Assembly: GCA_965213765.1 (NCBI GenBank)
Contig: OZ243926.1
Location: forward strand, 2,542,001-2,606,000
DNA length: 64,000 nt
Direction: 5' to 3'
Source of the DNA: JAJDXO01 sp965213765
GTDB lineage: Bacteria > Pseudomonadota > Alphaproteobacteria > Rhodospirillales > UBA2165
Part shown: positions 54,373-61,702 of the stretch, piece after piece
Position numbering within the stretch: the stretch's first letter is position 1
How the letters are laid out: each line of letters opens with the position of its first letter
Position numbers and translations under genes: made by a program
The notes under the pieces: model-generated
The model's input: the letters and a program-made list of their open reading frames with translations, nothing else
Told to the model about the DNA's origin: nothing
Database searches by the model: none

Positions 54373-54604
54373 CCGGCCCTCTCGCGCTCAGCGGGAGCTA
54401 ATTCGTCGTAATCGTTCATAAAAAACATTGCGCTTTAACGTGATCCCCAACGACATCCTGATTGGAAATCCGTCCGTAGCCACATTGGTGGAGACGCACT
54501 CCGGCTCCGGGACTGGCCGGAAGTCCGGCATGGCTGTCCATCCCGGGTGATAAGCGCTGGATGGCTCTCTCGAATGAGCCGATAACCTGGTCGAAGGAAC
54601 GGCA
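54373..54604 (+). other. Long leader or candidate small RNA region upstream of ptsN
   Basis: No supported protein gene. Hairpins are visible (GGCTC-TCTCGAAT-GAGCC near 54560; GCCGGAAGTCCGGC near 54515-54530). A 36-codon frame from GTG about 54438 has no ribosome site. It follows a good promoter, so it may be a regulatory leader or an independent RNA. Confidence 0.4.
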
Positions 54605-55069
54605 ATGGAAATCGCCGAACTCATAACACCTGAAAGTGTAATTCCCAACCTTAAGGTCACCAGCAAGAAACAGGCGCTTCAAGAGCTTGCGAAGCGTGCG
54701 GCGACATTGTTCGACATTGGTGAACGTCAGGTTTTTGAGGTTTTGCTGGAAAGAGAGAAACTGGGCACGACCGGCGTGGGTAACGGCATTGCCATCCCAC
54801 ATGGAAAACTCGCCGATCTCAGCACACTGTACGGGCTGTTCGCGCGGCTCGAAAGACCGGTCGATTTTGATTCCATTGACGAGCGGCCGGTCGACCTGAT
54901 CTTTCTCCTGCTCGCGCCGGAAAACGCCGGCGCGGAGCACCTCAAGGCACTTTCGCGGGTGTCACGCGTTCTGCGGGACAAGAGCGTCTGCGATAAGCTT
55001 CGCGCTACCGACACCCCTGAAGCGTTGTATTCGCTGCTGACGGACCAGACAGCAAATCGCGCGGCTTAG
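54605..55069 (+). CDS. ptsN: PtsN, nitrogen-related PTS enzyme IIA
   Basis: 154-residue EIIA-Ntr of the nitrogen phosphotransferase system, phosphorylated on His66 (GIAIPHGKL) by NPr. It links carbon and nitrogen status to regulation of potassium transport and other targets rather than sugar uptake. Full length; its start is near rpoN as usual, but separated by 300 bases instead of an hpf gene. A repeat element starts 25 bases after its stop. Confidence 0.95.
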   Translation: MEIAELITPESVIPNLKVTSKKQALQELAKRAATLFDIGERQVFEVLLEREKLGTTGVGNGIAIPHGKLADLSTLYGLFARLERPVDFDSIDERPVDLIFLLLAPENAGAEHLKALSRVSRVLRDKSVCDKLRATDTPEALYSLLTDQTANRAA

Positions 55070-55093
55070 GGCGCCAATATCCGGATTGTTCGG

Positions 55094-55279
55094 CTAAGGT
55101 CCGGACTCAATTGAGCCACCATATGATTGTTGCGGCGCTGCGGACGGCGCGGCACAAGATTCCTCGCCCCCTTCAGGGGGAGAGGGATGCGGAGGGTTGG
55201 CGAGGCGAACGCCAAGCCTGCCCGGCGCCGGGTAAGGGGGCGCAAAAAGGAGAATCCCCCAATTTAGTCCGGACCCTAG
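55094..55279. mobile_element. MITE-like element, copy A (186 bp)
   Basis: Bounded by imperfect terminal inverted repeats: left CTAAGGTCCGGACTCAATTG, right (inverted) CTAGGGTCCGGACTAAATTG. The inner part contains CCCCCTTCAGGGGG and a 107-base core (55162-55268) that recurs without indels at 60829-60935, with roughly nine to ten mismatches. There is no coding capacity. The right end supplies the TAG stop of the DUF1150 gene. Confidence 0.8.
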
Positions 55280-55527
55280 TGCACCCGGACGGGCAGGAGC
55301 CCCTCCTGGATTGCGGCGGCGGCGGCGATTTCCTCATCCGGAGCAGCGCCAATCTGCTCGCCATTGGCGGCAAAAATTCCGGCGGCTTGTCGGCCATCCT
55401 CAGTCGTGATCGGTCGCACGTAAGCCACTTCATCCATACCCCATAGGGCAAGGTCGGACGCCGACACCAATGCCAAATCGAGATCGATGGGCTCGCCGGT
55501 GTTCGGGTTTTGATTGTCCTCGGTCAT
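55276..55527 (-). CDS. DUF1150 family protein
   Basis: 83-residue small acidic cytoplasmic protein of the alphaproteobacterial DUF1150 family, containing LALWGMDEVAYVRP, which is its best-conserved part. Function unknown; it is regularly encoded next to a small heat-shock protein, as here (15 bases after the Hsp20 stop on the same strand). Its TAG stop lies within the terminal repeat of the adjacent mobile element, so the last residues (LLPVRVH) may be set by that insertion. Confidence 0.9.
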   Translation of the reverse strand: MTEDNQNPNTGEPIDLDLALVSASDLALWGMDEVAYVRPITTEDGRQAAGIFAANGEQIGAAPDEEIAAAAAIQEGLLPVRVH

Positions 55528-55542
55528 TTCCGTTCCCCTTTC

Positions 55543-56004
55543 CTACTCGGCATCCACATCGATGGTTTGAGGTGACGCTTTTGCATTGCCGGCTCCCTTC
55601 TCGATTTTGATGGAACGCACCTCGGGTTCAGGGATGGGACGCCGCAAATCAACATGAAGCAAACCGTCTTCGAGCCGAGCCGCTGTTACCTCGATTCCCT
55701 CCGCGAGAACAAAAGCTCGCTGAAACTGGCGGGCGGCAATGCCACGGTGGAGATAGACCCGATCCGTCCCGTCCTCGTCATTCCTGCCGCGAATGACCAA
55801 CTGGTTGTCTTCGATGGCAACGTCCAAGTCATCCAGCGTGAATCCGGCGACCGCTAAGGTAATGCGGATCTCTTCTTCGCCTACCTGTTCGATATTGTAG
55901 GGCGGGTAGCCCTCGGCGGACGCCTTCGACGCCCGGTCCAATACCCGTTCAAGCTGATCGAATCCGAGAAGTAATGGGCTGTTGAATACTGGAACACGCG
56001 CCAT
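55543..56004 (-). CDS. Hsp20 family small heat-shock protein
   Basis: 153-residue alpha-crystallin-domain chaperone of the IbpA group that holds unfolded proteins for refolding. The central domain has YNIEQVGEEEIRITLAVAGF and the GLLHVDLRRPIPE strand; the C-terminal I-x-I-like motif is RSIKIEK. A GGAGGA ribosome site precedes the ATG. It is divergent from the USP gene and cotranscribed with DUF1150. Confidence 0.95.
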   Translation of the reverse strand: MARVPVFNSPLLLGFDQLERVLDRASKASAEGYPPYNIEQVGEEEIRITLAVAGFTLDDLDVAIEDNQLVIRGRNDEDGTDRVYLHRGIAARQFQRAFVLAEGIEVTAARLEDGLLHVDLRRPIPEPEVRSIKIEKGAGNAKASPQTIDVDAE

Positions 56005-56463
56005 GGCCGTTCGTCCTCCTTAAGCGAGCGTGGCAGCGAGGCCCAAGCAAGGCACCTCTGTTGGCGTCGGGTGCTCTCGGCGGCCACGTTATGTGCGCCG
56101 CCGGACCCGTCGTATTTCTAAATTTGTGACAATTTCCGCCGCCGTCAAGCGTCACGGCGTCCATCGGCTGGAACAACCCGAAAATGGCCCGCCCGGAGGC
56201 GCCTCTCGCCTTTGTTTAACAACGAACTGCCGGCCGTTCCGCCGCCCTGATCGGCGCAATCGGCATAATCGCCGTGGTCGGCGTATTCCTTGCCGTCCTC
56301 GCCGTTATCGACCGTCTCGGATGATCCATCCAACGACTATCGCCCATTGACCCAGGTCAAAGCGGCGGGACGGACCCGCCGTTAGTTTCGTGATGATCAT
56401 TTTCCAAGCATGACGGGCACGAACCGACTGGTCCGCATGAGATAAGGAGATGGGCAAGAAGTG
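56005..56463. other. Divergent regulatory region between hsp20 and the USP gene
   Basis: 459 bases holding an FNR/FixK-like box (56347-56360) and presumably promoters for both directions. A 25-codon hydrophobic frame without an ATG (56247-56324) is the only coding-like feature and was not accepted. Confidence 0.55.
56347..56360. promoter_or_regulatory. FNR/FixK-like binding site 1
   Basis: TTGACCCAGGTCAA, arms TTGAC and GTCAA with a 4-base centre; it fits the TTGAY-N4-RTCAA consensus of FNR/FixK/Dnr regulators. It lies 104 bases before the USP start, suggesting low-oxygen control of that gene. Confidence 0.6.
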
Positions 56464-57276
56464 ATGCGGGACATCCTGGTGCACATGGACGGCACCGAGC
56501 AAAACAAAGTCCGTGTAGAACTAGCCGCGCAGCTGGCGCAACAGTACGAAGCCCACCTGACCGGCCTGTTTGTCCTCGCCGATCCGTTCATCCCCATTTA
56601 CGACGCCGCGCAATTGCCGACGGAGTTTTATGAGGAGCAGGAAACACTCGACAGGCAGCGGGCTGAAGCGGCGGAGACCATGTTCCGCGGAATAGCCGGG
56701 CCAACGGGTGTTTCCACGGAATGGCGCGTCGATCAGGGACCCATAGCGGACGTCGTCGCCACGCACGCACATTACTGTGATTTGGTCATCGCCGGCCAAC
56801 GCAACCCCGAACGGCCGGCCGGCGGCGACGTGCCCGACGGCCTGCTGCTGTCGATCGGCCGGCCGATCCTGATTTTGCCTTACGTGAGCCAATCCGCGGA
56901 CATCGGCAAACGCATTATGGTTGCCTGGAACGCCAGTCCGCAGGCAACGCGGGCGGTTCATGACGCCATCCCGTTTATGTCCCGAGCCGACCATGTTGAC
57001 GTGATTGCCATAAATCCGAACGGCAGCCACGGCGAAATACCCTGTGCGGACGTCAGCCTCCATCTCGCCCGGCACGGTATCAAATGTGAAGCCCAGTCGA
57101 TGACCGTCAAGGATATCGGTGTTGCGGACATGCTGCTCTCGCGAGCCGCTGATCAGAGTGCCGATATGATTGTGATGGGCGCGTATGGACACGCCCGTTG
57201 GCGGGAATGGGTTTTTGGGGGCGTGACTGCTCACATGCTCAACCACATGACCATACCGGTCCTGATGGCCCATTGA
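56464..57276 (+). CDS. Tandem universal stress protein (UspA family)
   Basis: 270-residue cytoplasmic protein with two Usp folds, the first about residues 1-140 and the second 150-270. The C-terminal half ends with the ATP-binding pattern GAYGHARWREWVFGGVT (G-x2-G-x9-GGxT); the first half is degenerate. ATG 56464 is preferred to GTG 56461; AAGGAG lies upstream. An FNR/FixK-like box precedes it, matching the known hypoxia response of tandem USPs. Confidence 0.92.
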   Translation: MRDILVHMDGTEQNKVRVELAAQLAQQYEAHLTGLFVLADPFIPIYDAAQLPTEFYEEQETLDRQRAEAAETMFRGIAGPTGVSTEWRVDQGPIADVVATHAHYCDLVIAGQRNPERPAGGDVPDGLLLSIGRPILILPYVSQSADIGKRIMVAWNASPQATRAVHDAIPFMSRADHVDVIAINPNGSHGEIPCADVSLHLARHGIKCEAQSMTVKDIGVADMLLSRAADQSADMIVMGAYGHARWREWVFGGVTAHMLNHMTIPVLMAH

Positions 57277-57304
57277 GGTCCCGAGGTCCGGCAGGAACTC
57301 TCGC

Positions 57305-57318
57305 TTGATCATGGTCAA
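57305..57318. promoter_or_regulatory. FNR/FixK-like binding site 2
   Basis: TTGATCATGGTCAA, arms TTGAT and GTCAA around CATG. It lies after the USP stop, 167 bases before the small protein gene and some 400 before the CBS-BON gene, and so may drive those two under oxygen limitation. Confidence 0.6.
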
Positions 57319-57471
57319 TTCGACCATGCCCCAGGCAGTCTAAACTTCGGGAATATCTGAGAGGCGTATCCAATGCCCGTATTTTACAGTGACCGCCCAA
57401 GACTCCCGGATTGTCCGCTTGTCGCAAACTGCTCCTCACGGTGCGCTCAATCCCAGCGAGACGTGACCGAC

Positions 57472-57642
57472 ATGAGCAGTATCCGATCCGCCGCCAGTAT
57501 GTTTGTCGAGCGGTTTGGACGGGATGCATTGGCGCAAGCCGAACTCCGCGCCGACGAATTGCTTTCCGTCGGCAACTACGAGGGTCGGGCGCGATGGCAA
57601 CTGATCGGCCGCGAAATCGGCGCAATTTTCAGGACCAATTGA
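57472..57642 (+). CDS. Small hypothetical protein (56 aa)
   Basis: Short cytoplasmic protein MSSIRSAASMFVERFG..., with RADELLSVGNYEGRARWQLI following. It resembles the many 50-70-residue alphaproteobacterial proteins carrying an A..F..RFG..A..QA.LR..EL pattern and no known function. The frame is open farther upstream (to 57373), but that part has no such pattern. It sits between the USP and CBS-BON genes, downstream of a FixK-like box. Confidence 0.6.
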   Translation: MSSIRSAASMFVERFGRDALAQAELRADELLSVGNYEGRARWQLIGREIGAIFRTN

Positions 57643-57718
57643 TCTTGCTTGATAGGCGTCAATGCGGGTTCAATGGCTATTCGTCACCATGTTGTCGGAA
57701 CAGTGACAGGAGGATTTA

Positions 57719-58423
57719 ATGTTCGCCAAGGATATCATGACGACCAATGTCATCACCGTCAGTCCTGATGAGCCCGTCGCCGATATTGCGAGGCTTCTGA
57801 TCGAACGCGGCATCAGTGCTGTCCCGGTCGTCGATGTCGATGGCGCCTTGCACGGCATCGTCAGTGAGGGTGACTTGGTACATCGCATACGCGGTGATCA
57901 TGAACTTCCGCGCTCGTGGTGGCTGAGCCTGTTGGGCGACCCCAAAGACACGCCTCAGGAGTACTTGAAGTCCCACGGCAGAACGGCCGCCGATGTAATG
58001 ACCGCCGACGTCATCGCGGTCACCGAGTTTACCTCGGTTTCCGAAATCGCGGAGACCTTGGAGACCAAGCGTATCAAGCGTATCAAGCGGGTCCCGGTGG
58101 TCGAGGATGGGAAGCTCAAAGGCATCGTGAGTCGGGCGAACATCATCCAGGCATTGGTGGGGGTGAAAGAGACCGGACTGCCCGAGACCGACGTTGGCGA
58201 TCAAGAGATTCGCGAGGCCATCATCGCCGAGTTCGACAACCACGCCTGGTCCGGATCATCGACCATCAATGTCGTGGTCAAGGACGGTGCCGTGCGCCTC
58301 TGGGGTTTGGTCGGTTCCGAGGACGCCCGGAAGGCTGTACACTTGGCGACCGAGAGCATCAACGGCGTGAAGTCGATCGAGGACAACCTCAGCATCGCCG
58401 ACCGCATTCCGGAACACCTTTAG
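57719..58423 (+). CDS. CBS-CBS-BON domain protein
   Basis: 234-residue protein with two CBS domains (about 7-55, MTTNVITVSPDEPV; and 90-145, MTADVIAVTEFTSV) and a C-terminal BON domain (about 160-230, INVVVKDGAVRLWGLVGSEDAR). CBS pairs bind adenosyl ligands; BON domains bind phospholipid or partner proteins. The full regulatory role is unknown; relatives are widespread stress proteins. Its ribosome site AGGAGG is strong. A 9-base duplication at 58070-58087 inserts an extra RIK before KRVPVVEDG. Confidence 0.93.
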   Translation: MFAKDIMTTNVITVSPDEPVADIARLLIERGISAVPVVDVDGALHGIVSEGDLVHRIRGDHELPRSWWLSLLGDPKDTPQEYLKSHGRTAADVMTADVIAVTEFTSVSEIAETLETKRIKRIKRVPVVEDGKLKGIVSRANIIQALVGVKETGLPETDVGDQEIREAIIAEFDNHAWSGSSTINVVVKDGAVRLWGLVGSEDARKAVHLATESINGVKSIEDNLSIADRIPEHL

Positions 58424-58506
58424 CGGTTTCTCCCGTGCCGGGTTTTCGGCCCGGACGCACGTTCCCCAACTAGGGCCTGATCGCTTCAGGCCCTACTTTC
58501 TTGTAA

Positions 58507-59550
58507 TCATTGCGCCGCTTTTGTCGCTTGATGCCCGCGTACGACTTCGATCAGCTTCTCCACATCATCTTGGCTCGTGTTGAACGCCATGACCAGCCGG
58601 ACACGGCTTCGGCCTCCGGACTCCTGGGCATAGAAAACAAAGCCCCGCTTGATGAGCTCGTCGGTTGTCGAAGCGGGCCATTCGGCAAAGACCATATTGG
58701 CTTCCACCGGGTGAAGTATCTCGACGGCCGGGATTTCGGACAACGCCGATCCAAGCCGCGCGGCCATGGCATTGGCATGATCCGCCAGAGCGAGCCAAAG
58801 ACCGCCGCTCAAATACGCCTCCCACTGTGCGGTCAAGAAGCGCATCTTCGAAAACAAGTGGCCGCCCCTTTTTCGCCGGTATGCGAAATCCTCACCGTCG
58901 GCGGGATTGAAAAACACCACGGCCTCCGCCGCCAGCGTGCCGTTCTTTGTTGCGCCGAAACTCAACGCGTCAACACCGGCCTTCCAGGTGGTCTCGGCGG
59001 GTGATACGCCCATCGAGGCGACCGCGTTGGCAAACCGGGCCCCATCCATGTGAAGCCGCATGCCGGTCTCCTGACAGCAGGATGCCAAGGCCTTGATTTC
59101 TTCGGGCGTATACACCGTCCCGGATTCGCTCGCCTGTGTGATGCTTACAGCCGACGGCTTGACGTGATGAACCGGCGGCACCGCTTTCGCGATGGCGGGT
59201 TGCAGGACAGCCGGGGTCAGTTTCGCGTGCTCGCCGCCGACCGGGATCAACTTGCCGCCGAAATACTCGGGGGCGCCCGCCTCATGCACTTGAATATGGG
59301 CGTCCTCGTGGCAGTAGGTGCCGCCATACGGTGGGACGAGTTGCGAGAGCGAAAGCGAGTTGGCCGCCGTGCCCGTGGCAACAAAGAAGACCGAAACCTC
59401 CTTTTCAAAGACTTCGCTCATCAATGCCTTGGCGCGCGCCGTATACGAATCCGCCCCATAGGGCATTTCCGGCCCGGCTGCCGCGGCCGCGCTCAAGGCC
59501 TCGATGATCTCCGGCGCCGCACCGGTTACGTTGTCACTTGCGAAATTCAA
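58507..59550 (-). CDS. Low-specificity L-threonine aldolase
   Basis: 347-residue fold-type I PLP enzyme of the beta-eliminating lyase family that splits L-threonine or L-allo-threonine to glycine and acetaldehyde. The PLP lysine is K202 in LSFGATKNGTLAAEA; D169 in LHMDGARFANA binds the ring nitrogen, with HEDAHIQVHEAG and E/H near 82-90. The start is ATG 59550, divergent from the 2-hydroxyacid dehydrogenase 98 bases away. Confidence 0.93.
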   Translation of the reverse strand: MNFASDNVTGAAPEIIEALSAAAAAGPEMPYGADSYTARAKALMSEVFEKEVSVFFVATGTAANSLSLSQLVPPYGGTYCHEDAHIQVHEAGAPEYFGGKLIPVGGEHAKLTPAVLQPAIAKAVPPVHHVKPSAVSITQASESGTVYTPEEIKALASCCQETGMRLHMDGARFANAVASMGVSPAETTWKAGVDALSFGATKNGTLAAEAVVFFNPADGEDFAYRRKRGGHLFSKMRFLTAQWEAYLSGGLWLALADHANAMAARLGSALSEIPAVEILHPVEANMVFAEWPASTTDELIKRGFVFYAQESGGRSRVRLVMAFNTSQDDVEKLIEVVRGHQATKAAQ

Positions 59551-59648
59551 CGGACAATTCCTGTTCTTGTATCCGGAATGTCATAGCACGGCTTCCCCCG
59601 CTTGATCGACACCCTCCGAGCCATCATGCTGCGATCCGAAACACGGAG

Positions 59649-60584
59649 ATGGCGGTGACTATACTGATTTTCAACTCGGTCCGCGGCACCGATGAGCAGT
59701 GGATGGAACTCCTCGGGCAGGCGTTGCCGGATGATGAAGTGCGGTCCATGGACACTTTGGGTGATCCCGCCGAAATTGAGTTTCTGGTCTTCGGGCGGCC
59801 CAACTTCAAGGACTTGCCCGAGTTGCCGAACCTCAAGCTGATGATGACCATGCTGGCGGGGGTCGATGGACTCTTGGGCAGGACGGAGATGCCCGACGTA
59901 CCCCTTACCAAAACCGAACCGCCGGGCGGCGATCCGCAAATGACCGAGTACTGCCTGCTGCAGGTCCTCCGCCATCACCGGCAGATGCCGGCCTACCAAG
60001 CCCAACAACGCGAGCACAACTGGTCGCCCCTGCCACAGCCCAAACCGCATGAACGGACCGTCGGATTTTTTGGTTATGGCACTCTTGCCAAGCCGATGAC
60101 GGAATTGATCGGTTCTCTTGGCTTCGATGTCATTGCCTGGGCGCGGACAGCCAAAACCGGTGCGCCGATCGAAGTGTTCCATGGTGCCGAGGGATTTCAC
60201 TCGTTTCTGGCCAAAACGGAAATTGGTGTGCTGATGCTGCCGCTGAATCCCCACACCCGGGAAATGATCAATCGGGAAGCATTCGATGCCATGCCCGACG
60301 GCGCATCCATCATCAACCTGGCGCGCGGCGGGCTGATCAATCATCCGGACCTGATCGCGGCCTTGGATTCCGGGAAACTGGCCGGCGCGACCCTGGATGT
60401 TACCGAACCCGAACCCTTGCCCGAAGACAGTCCCCTCTGGGACCACCCGAAGATCACCATCATGCCCCATGTGGCACGCCGTCCGCCGGTCGAGCAGATG
60501 GTGCCCCAGGTTGTCGACAACATCCGCCGGTTTCGAGCGGGAGAGCCATTGCAGCAAGTGGTGGACTGGTCCCGCGGCTACTAG
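59649..60584 (+). CDS. D-2-hydroxyacid dehydrogenase (glyoxylate/hydroxypyruvate reductase-like)
   Basis: 311-residue NAD(P)-dependent dehydrogenase of the D-isomer-specific family. The nucleotide-binding loop reads GFFGYGTLAKP, the arginine site is LARGGLIN, the acid is TEPEPLP, and the catalytic histidine is in IMPHVARRPP. It resembles the GhrA group reducing glyoxylate or hydroxypyruvate; substrate inferred. ATG 59649 starts the conserved region. The TAG stop (60582-60584) is inside the left end of a dispersed repeat. Confidence 0.9.
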   Translation: MAVTILIFNSVRGTDEQWMELLGQALPDDEVRSMDTLGDPAEIEFLVFGRPNFKDLPELPNLKLMMTMLAGVDGLLGRTEMPDVPLTKTEPPGGDPQMTEYCLLQVLRHHRQMPAYQAQQREHNWSPLPQPKPHERTVGFFGYGTLAKPMTELIGSLGFDVIAWARTAKTGAPIEVFHGAEGFHSFLAKTEIGVLMLPLNPHTREMINREAFDAMPDGASIINLARGGLINHPDLIAALDSGKLAGATLDVTEPEPLPEDSPLWDHPKITIMPHVARRPPVEQMVPQVVDNIRRFRAGEPLQQVVDWSRGY

Positions 60585-60935
60585 GGTCCGGACCCGATTG
60601 AGCCGCCATGGGAGTGTTGCGGCGATGAGGCATAAAATGATTGCGTCATGGCCGGGCCTACCGGACCCGCTTCGCCGGCCGGAGGACAAACCGCGACCCG
60701 GCCATCCACGTGTACCGTCGGCCGCGAGGCGTGGATCACCGGGTCAAATAAGGTCAATTCGGACGAATTGACCGACCCGGTGATGACGACTTGCGGGTGA
60801 GCGGGGAGAGGAGGTTTGCCATGCGTTCCCTCGCCCCCGTCAGGGGGAGAGGGATGCGGAGGGTTGGCGAGGCGAACGCCAAGCCTACCCGGCTCTGGGT
60901 GAGGGGGCGCAAAAAGGAGAATCCCCTAATTGAGT
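60581..60935. mobile_element. MITE-like element, copy B (interrupted)
   Basis: Left end CTAGGGTCCGGACCCGATTG (about seven mismatches to copy A over 44 bases) and the 107-base core at 60829-60935 match copy A at 55094-55279. They are separated by 204 bases, of which a nested palindromic element (60645-60787) makes up most. The right end is degraded and merges into a palindromic repeat at 60943. It forms the dehydrogenase stop codon. Confidence 0.75.
60645..60787. repeat. Nested palindromic element inside copy B
   Basis: 143-base segment with complementary ends (GTCATGGCCGGG and CCCGGTGATGAC), resembling the palindromic intergenic repeats common in alphaproteobacteria. An inner perfect palindrome GGTCAATTC-GGAC-GAATTGACC is at 60752-60773. 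Confidence 0.6.
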
Positions 60936-60942
60936 ACCGACC

Positions 60943-60988
60943 GCAGTTTCGGGCCAAACTGGATCAATTTGGCCGGAAACTGCTCTAG
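60943..60988. repeat. Palindromic dispersed repeat, copy 2
   Basis: Arms GCAGTTTCGGGCCAAA (60943-60958) and TTTGGCCGGAAACTGC (60968-60983) with one mismatch and a 9-base loop; the right arm is identical to that of copy 1 at 8648-8687. It ends TCTAG, just after the stop of the GST gene (60990-60992) and next to copy B. Confidence 0.85.
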
Positions 60989-60989
60989 C

Positions 60990-61625
60990 CTACCTTTTTG
61001 ACGGCCGGTTCATATTTCCTGGCCGGGCAAAGAAGGTCGACGTCATGGACGGCCGTTCGCAGAAATCACCATACCAGGCGGCGAGGCCGGGCCGCTCCGC
61101 CTTCCAGGAGAGTTGCGGAACCCGGAACTCCACATATCCGATCCCGCAGCCGACGGCGATCTGACCGATATTGAGCGGTCCGTCCAGTTGGGCAATTTCA
61201 CGGTCCAGCGAATCCAGCGACCGCATGATTTTTCGGGTTTGACTCTTTACCCATCCCTCGGACCGATGCTCTTCGGAACGGAATTCCTCCACCCCGATGA
61301 GGACGGCAGCGTCACCTATGCCGTCCCCCAACGCCTGCAATCGTAGCGCCTCCCAGCGCTCGGGACCCGGCGGCGGAAACAGGGGCGGGCCGGCATGCCG
61401 GGCGTCCAGATACTCACAACAAACGCAGGAATCGTAGAGGACCCGACCGTCATCCAAAACCAGGGCCGGAATCTTGCCCAACGGATTGTGCTCGGGGACG
61501 CGTTCCCGCTGTTCCTCCGGCGAGCCCATCATGATCACCTCGATGGCGGATTCCTGGCCGGTTTCGAGAGCAGCGACACGTACCTTTCGAACAAAGGGGG
61601 ACGCTGGCCGGGCATACAGTTTCAT
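60990..61625 (-). CDS. Glutathione S-transferase family protein
   Basis: 211-residue GST. The N-terminal domain begins MKLYARPASPFVRKVRV (catalytic-region Ser/Pro) and has NPLGKIPALVLDDGRVLYDS (glutathione-binding); the C-terminal domain is helical. An AGGAGA ribosome site is present. It is separated from the upstream MFS gene by 77 bases, and its stop abuts a palindromic repeat. Substrate unknown. Confidence 0.92.
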   Translation of the reverse strand: MKLYARPASPFVRKVRVAALETGQESAIEVIMMGSPEEQRERVPEHNPLGKIPALVLDDGRVLYDSCVCCEYLDARHAGPPLFPPPGPERWEALRLQALGDGIGDAAVLIGVEEFRSEEHRSEGWVKSQTRKIMRSLDSLDREIAQLDGPLNIGQIAVGCGIGYVEFRVPQLSWKAERPGLAAWYGDFCERPSMTSTFFARPGNMNRPSKR

Positions 61626-61702
61626 TCGGATTCTCCTGCGCTGGACCGGGTCTAGCATGGCCGTTGTTTGGCCGAACGGCAAAGCGATATTTGTGCAGCC
61701 GC

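Noticed and set aside
56247..56324. 25-codon hydrophobic frame ending VVGVFLAVLAVIDRLG
   Set aside because: It looks like a mini membrane protein but has only a CTG start, no ribosome site, and a stop just upstream.
59547..60689. 380-codon minus-strand frame opposite the 2-hydroxyacid dehydrogenase
   Set aside because: It covers the real gene and part of the repeat; product is His/Arg/Gln-rich without recognised features.
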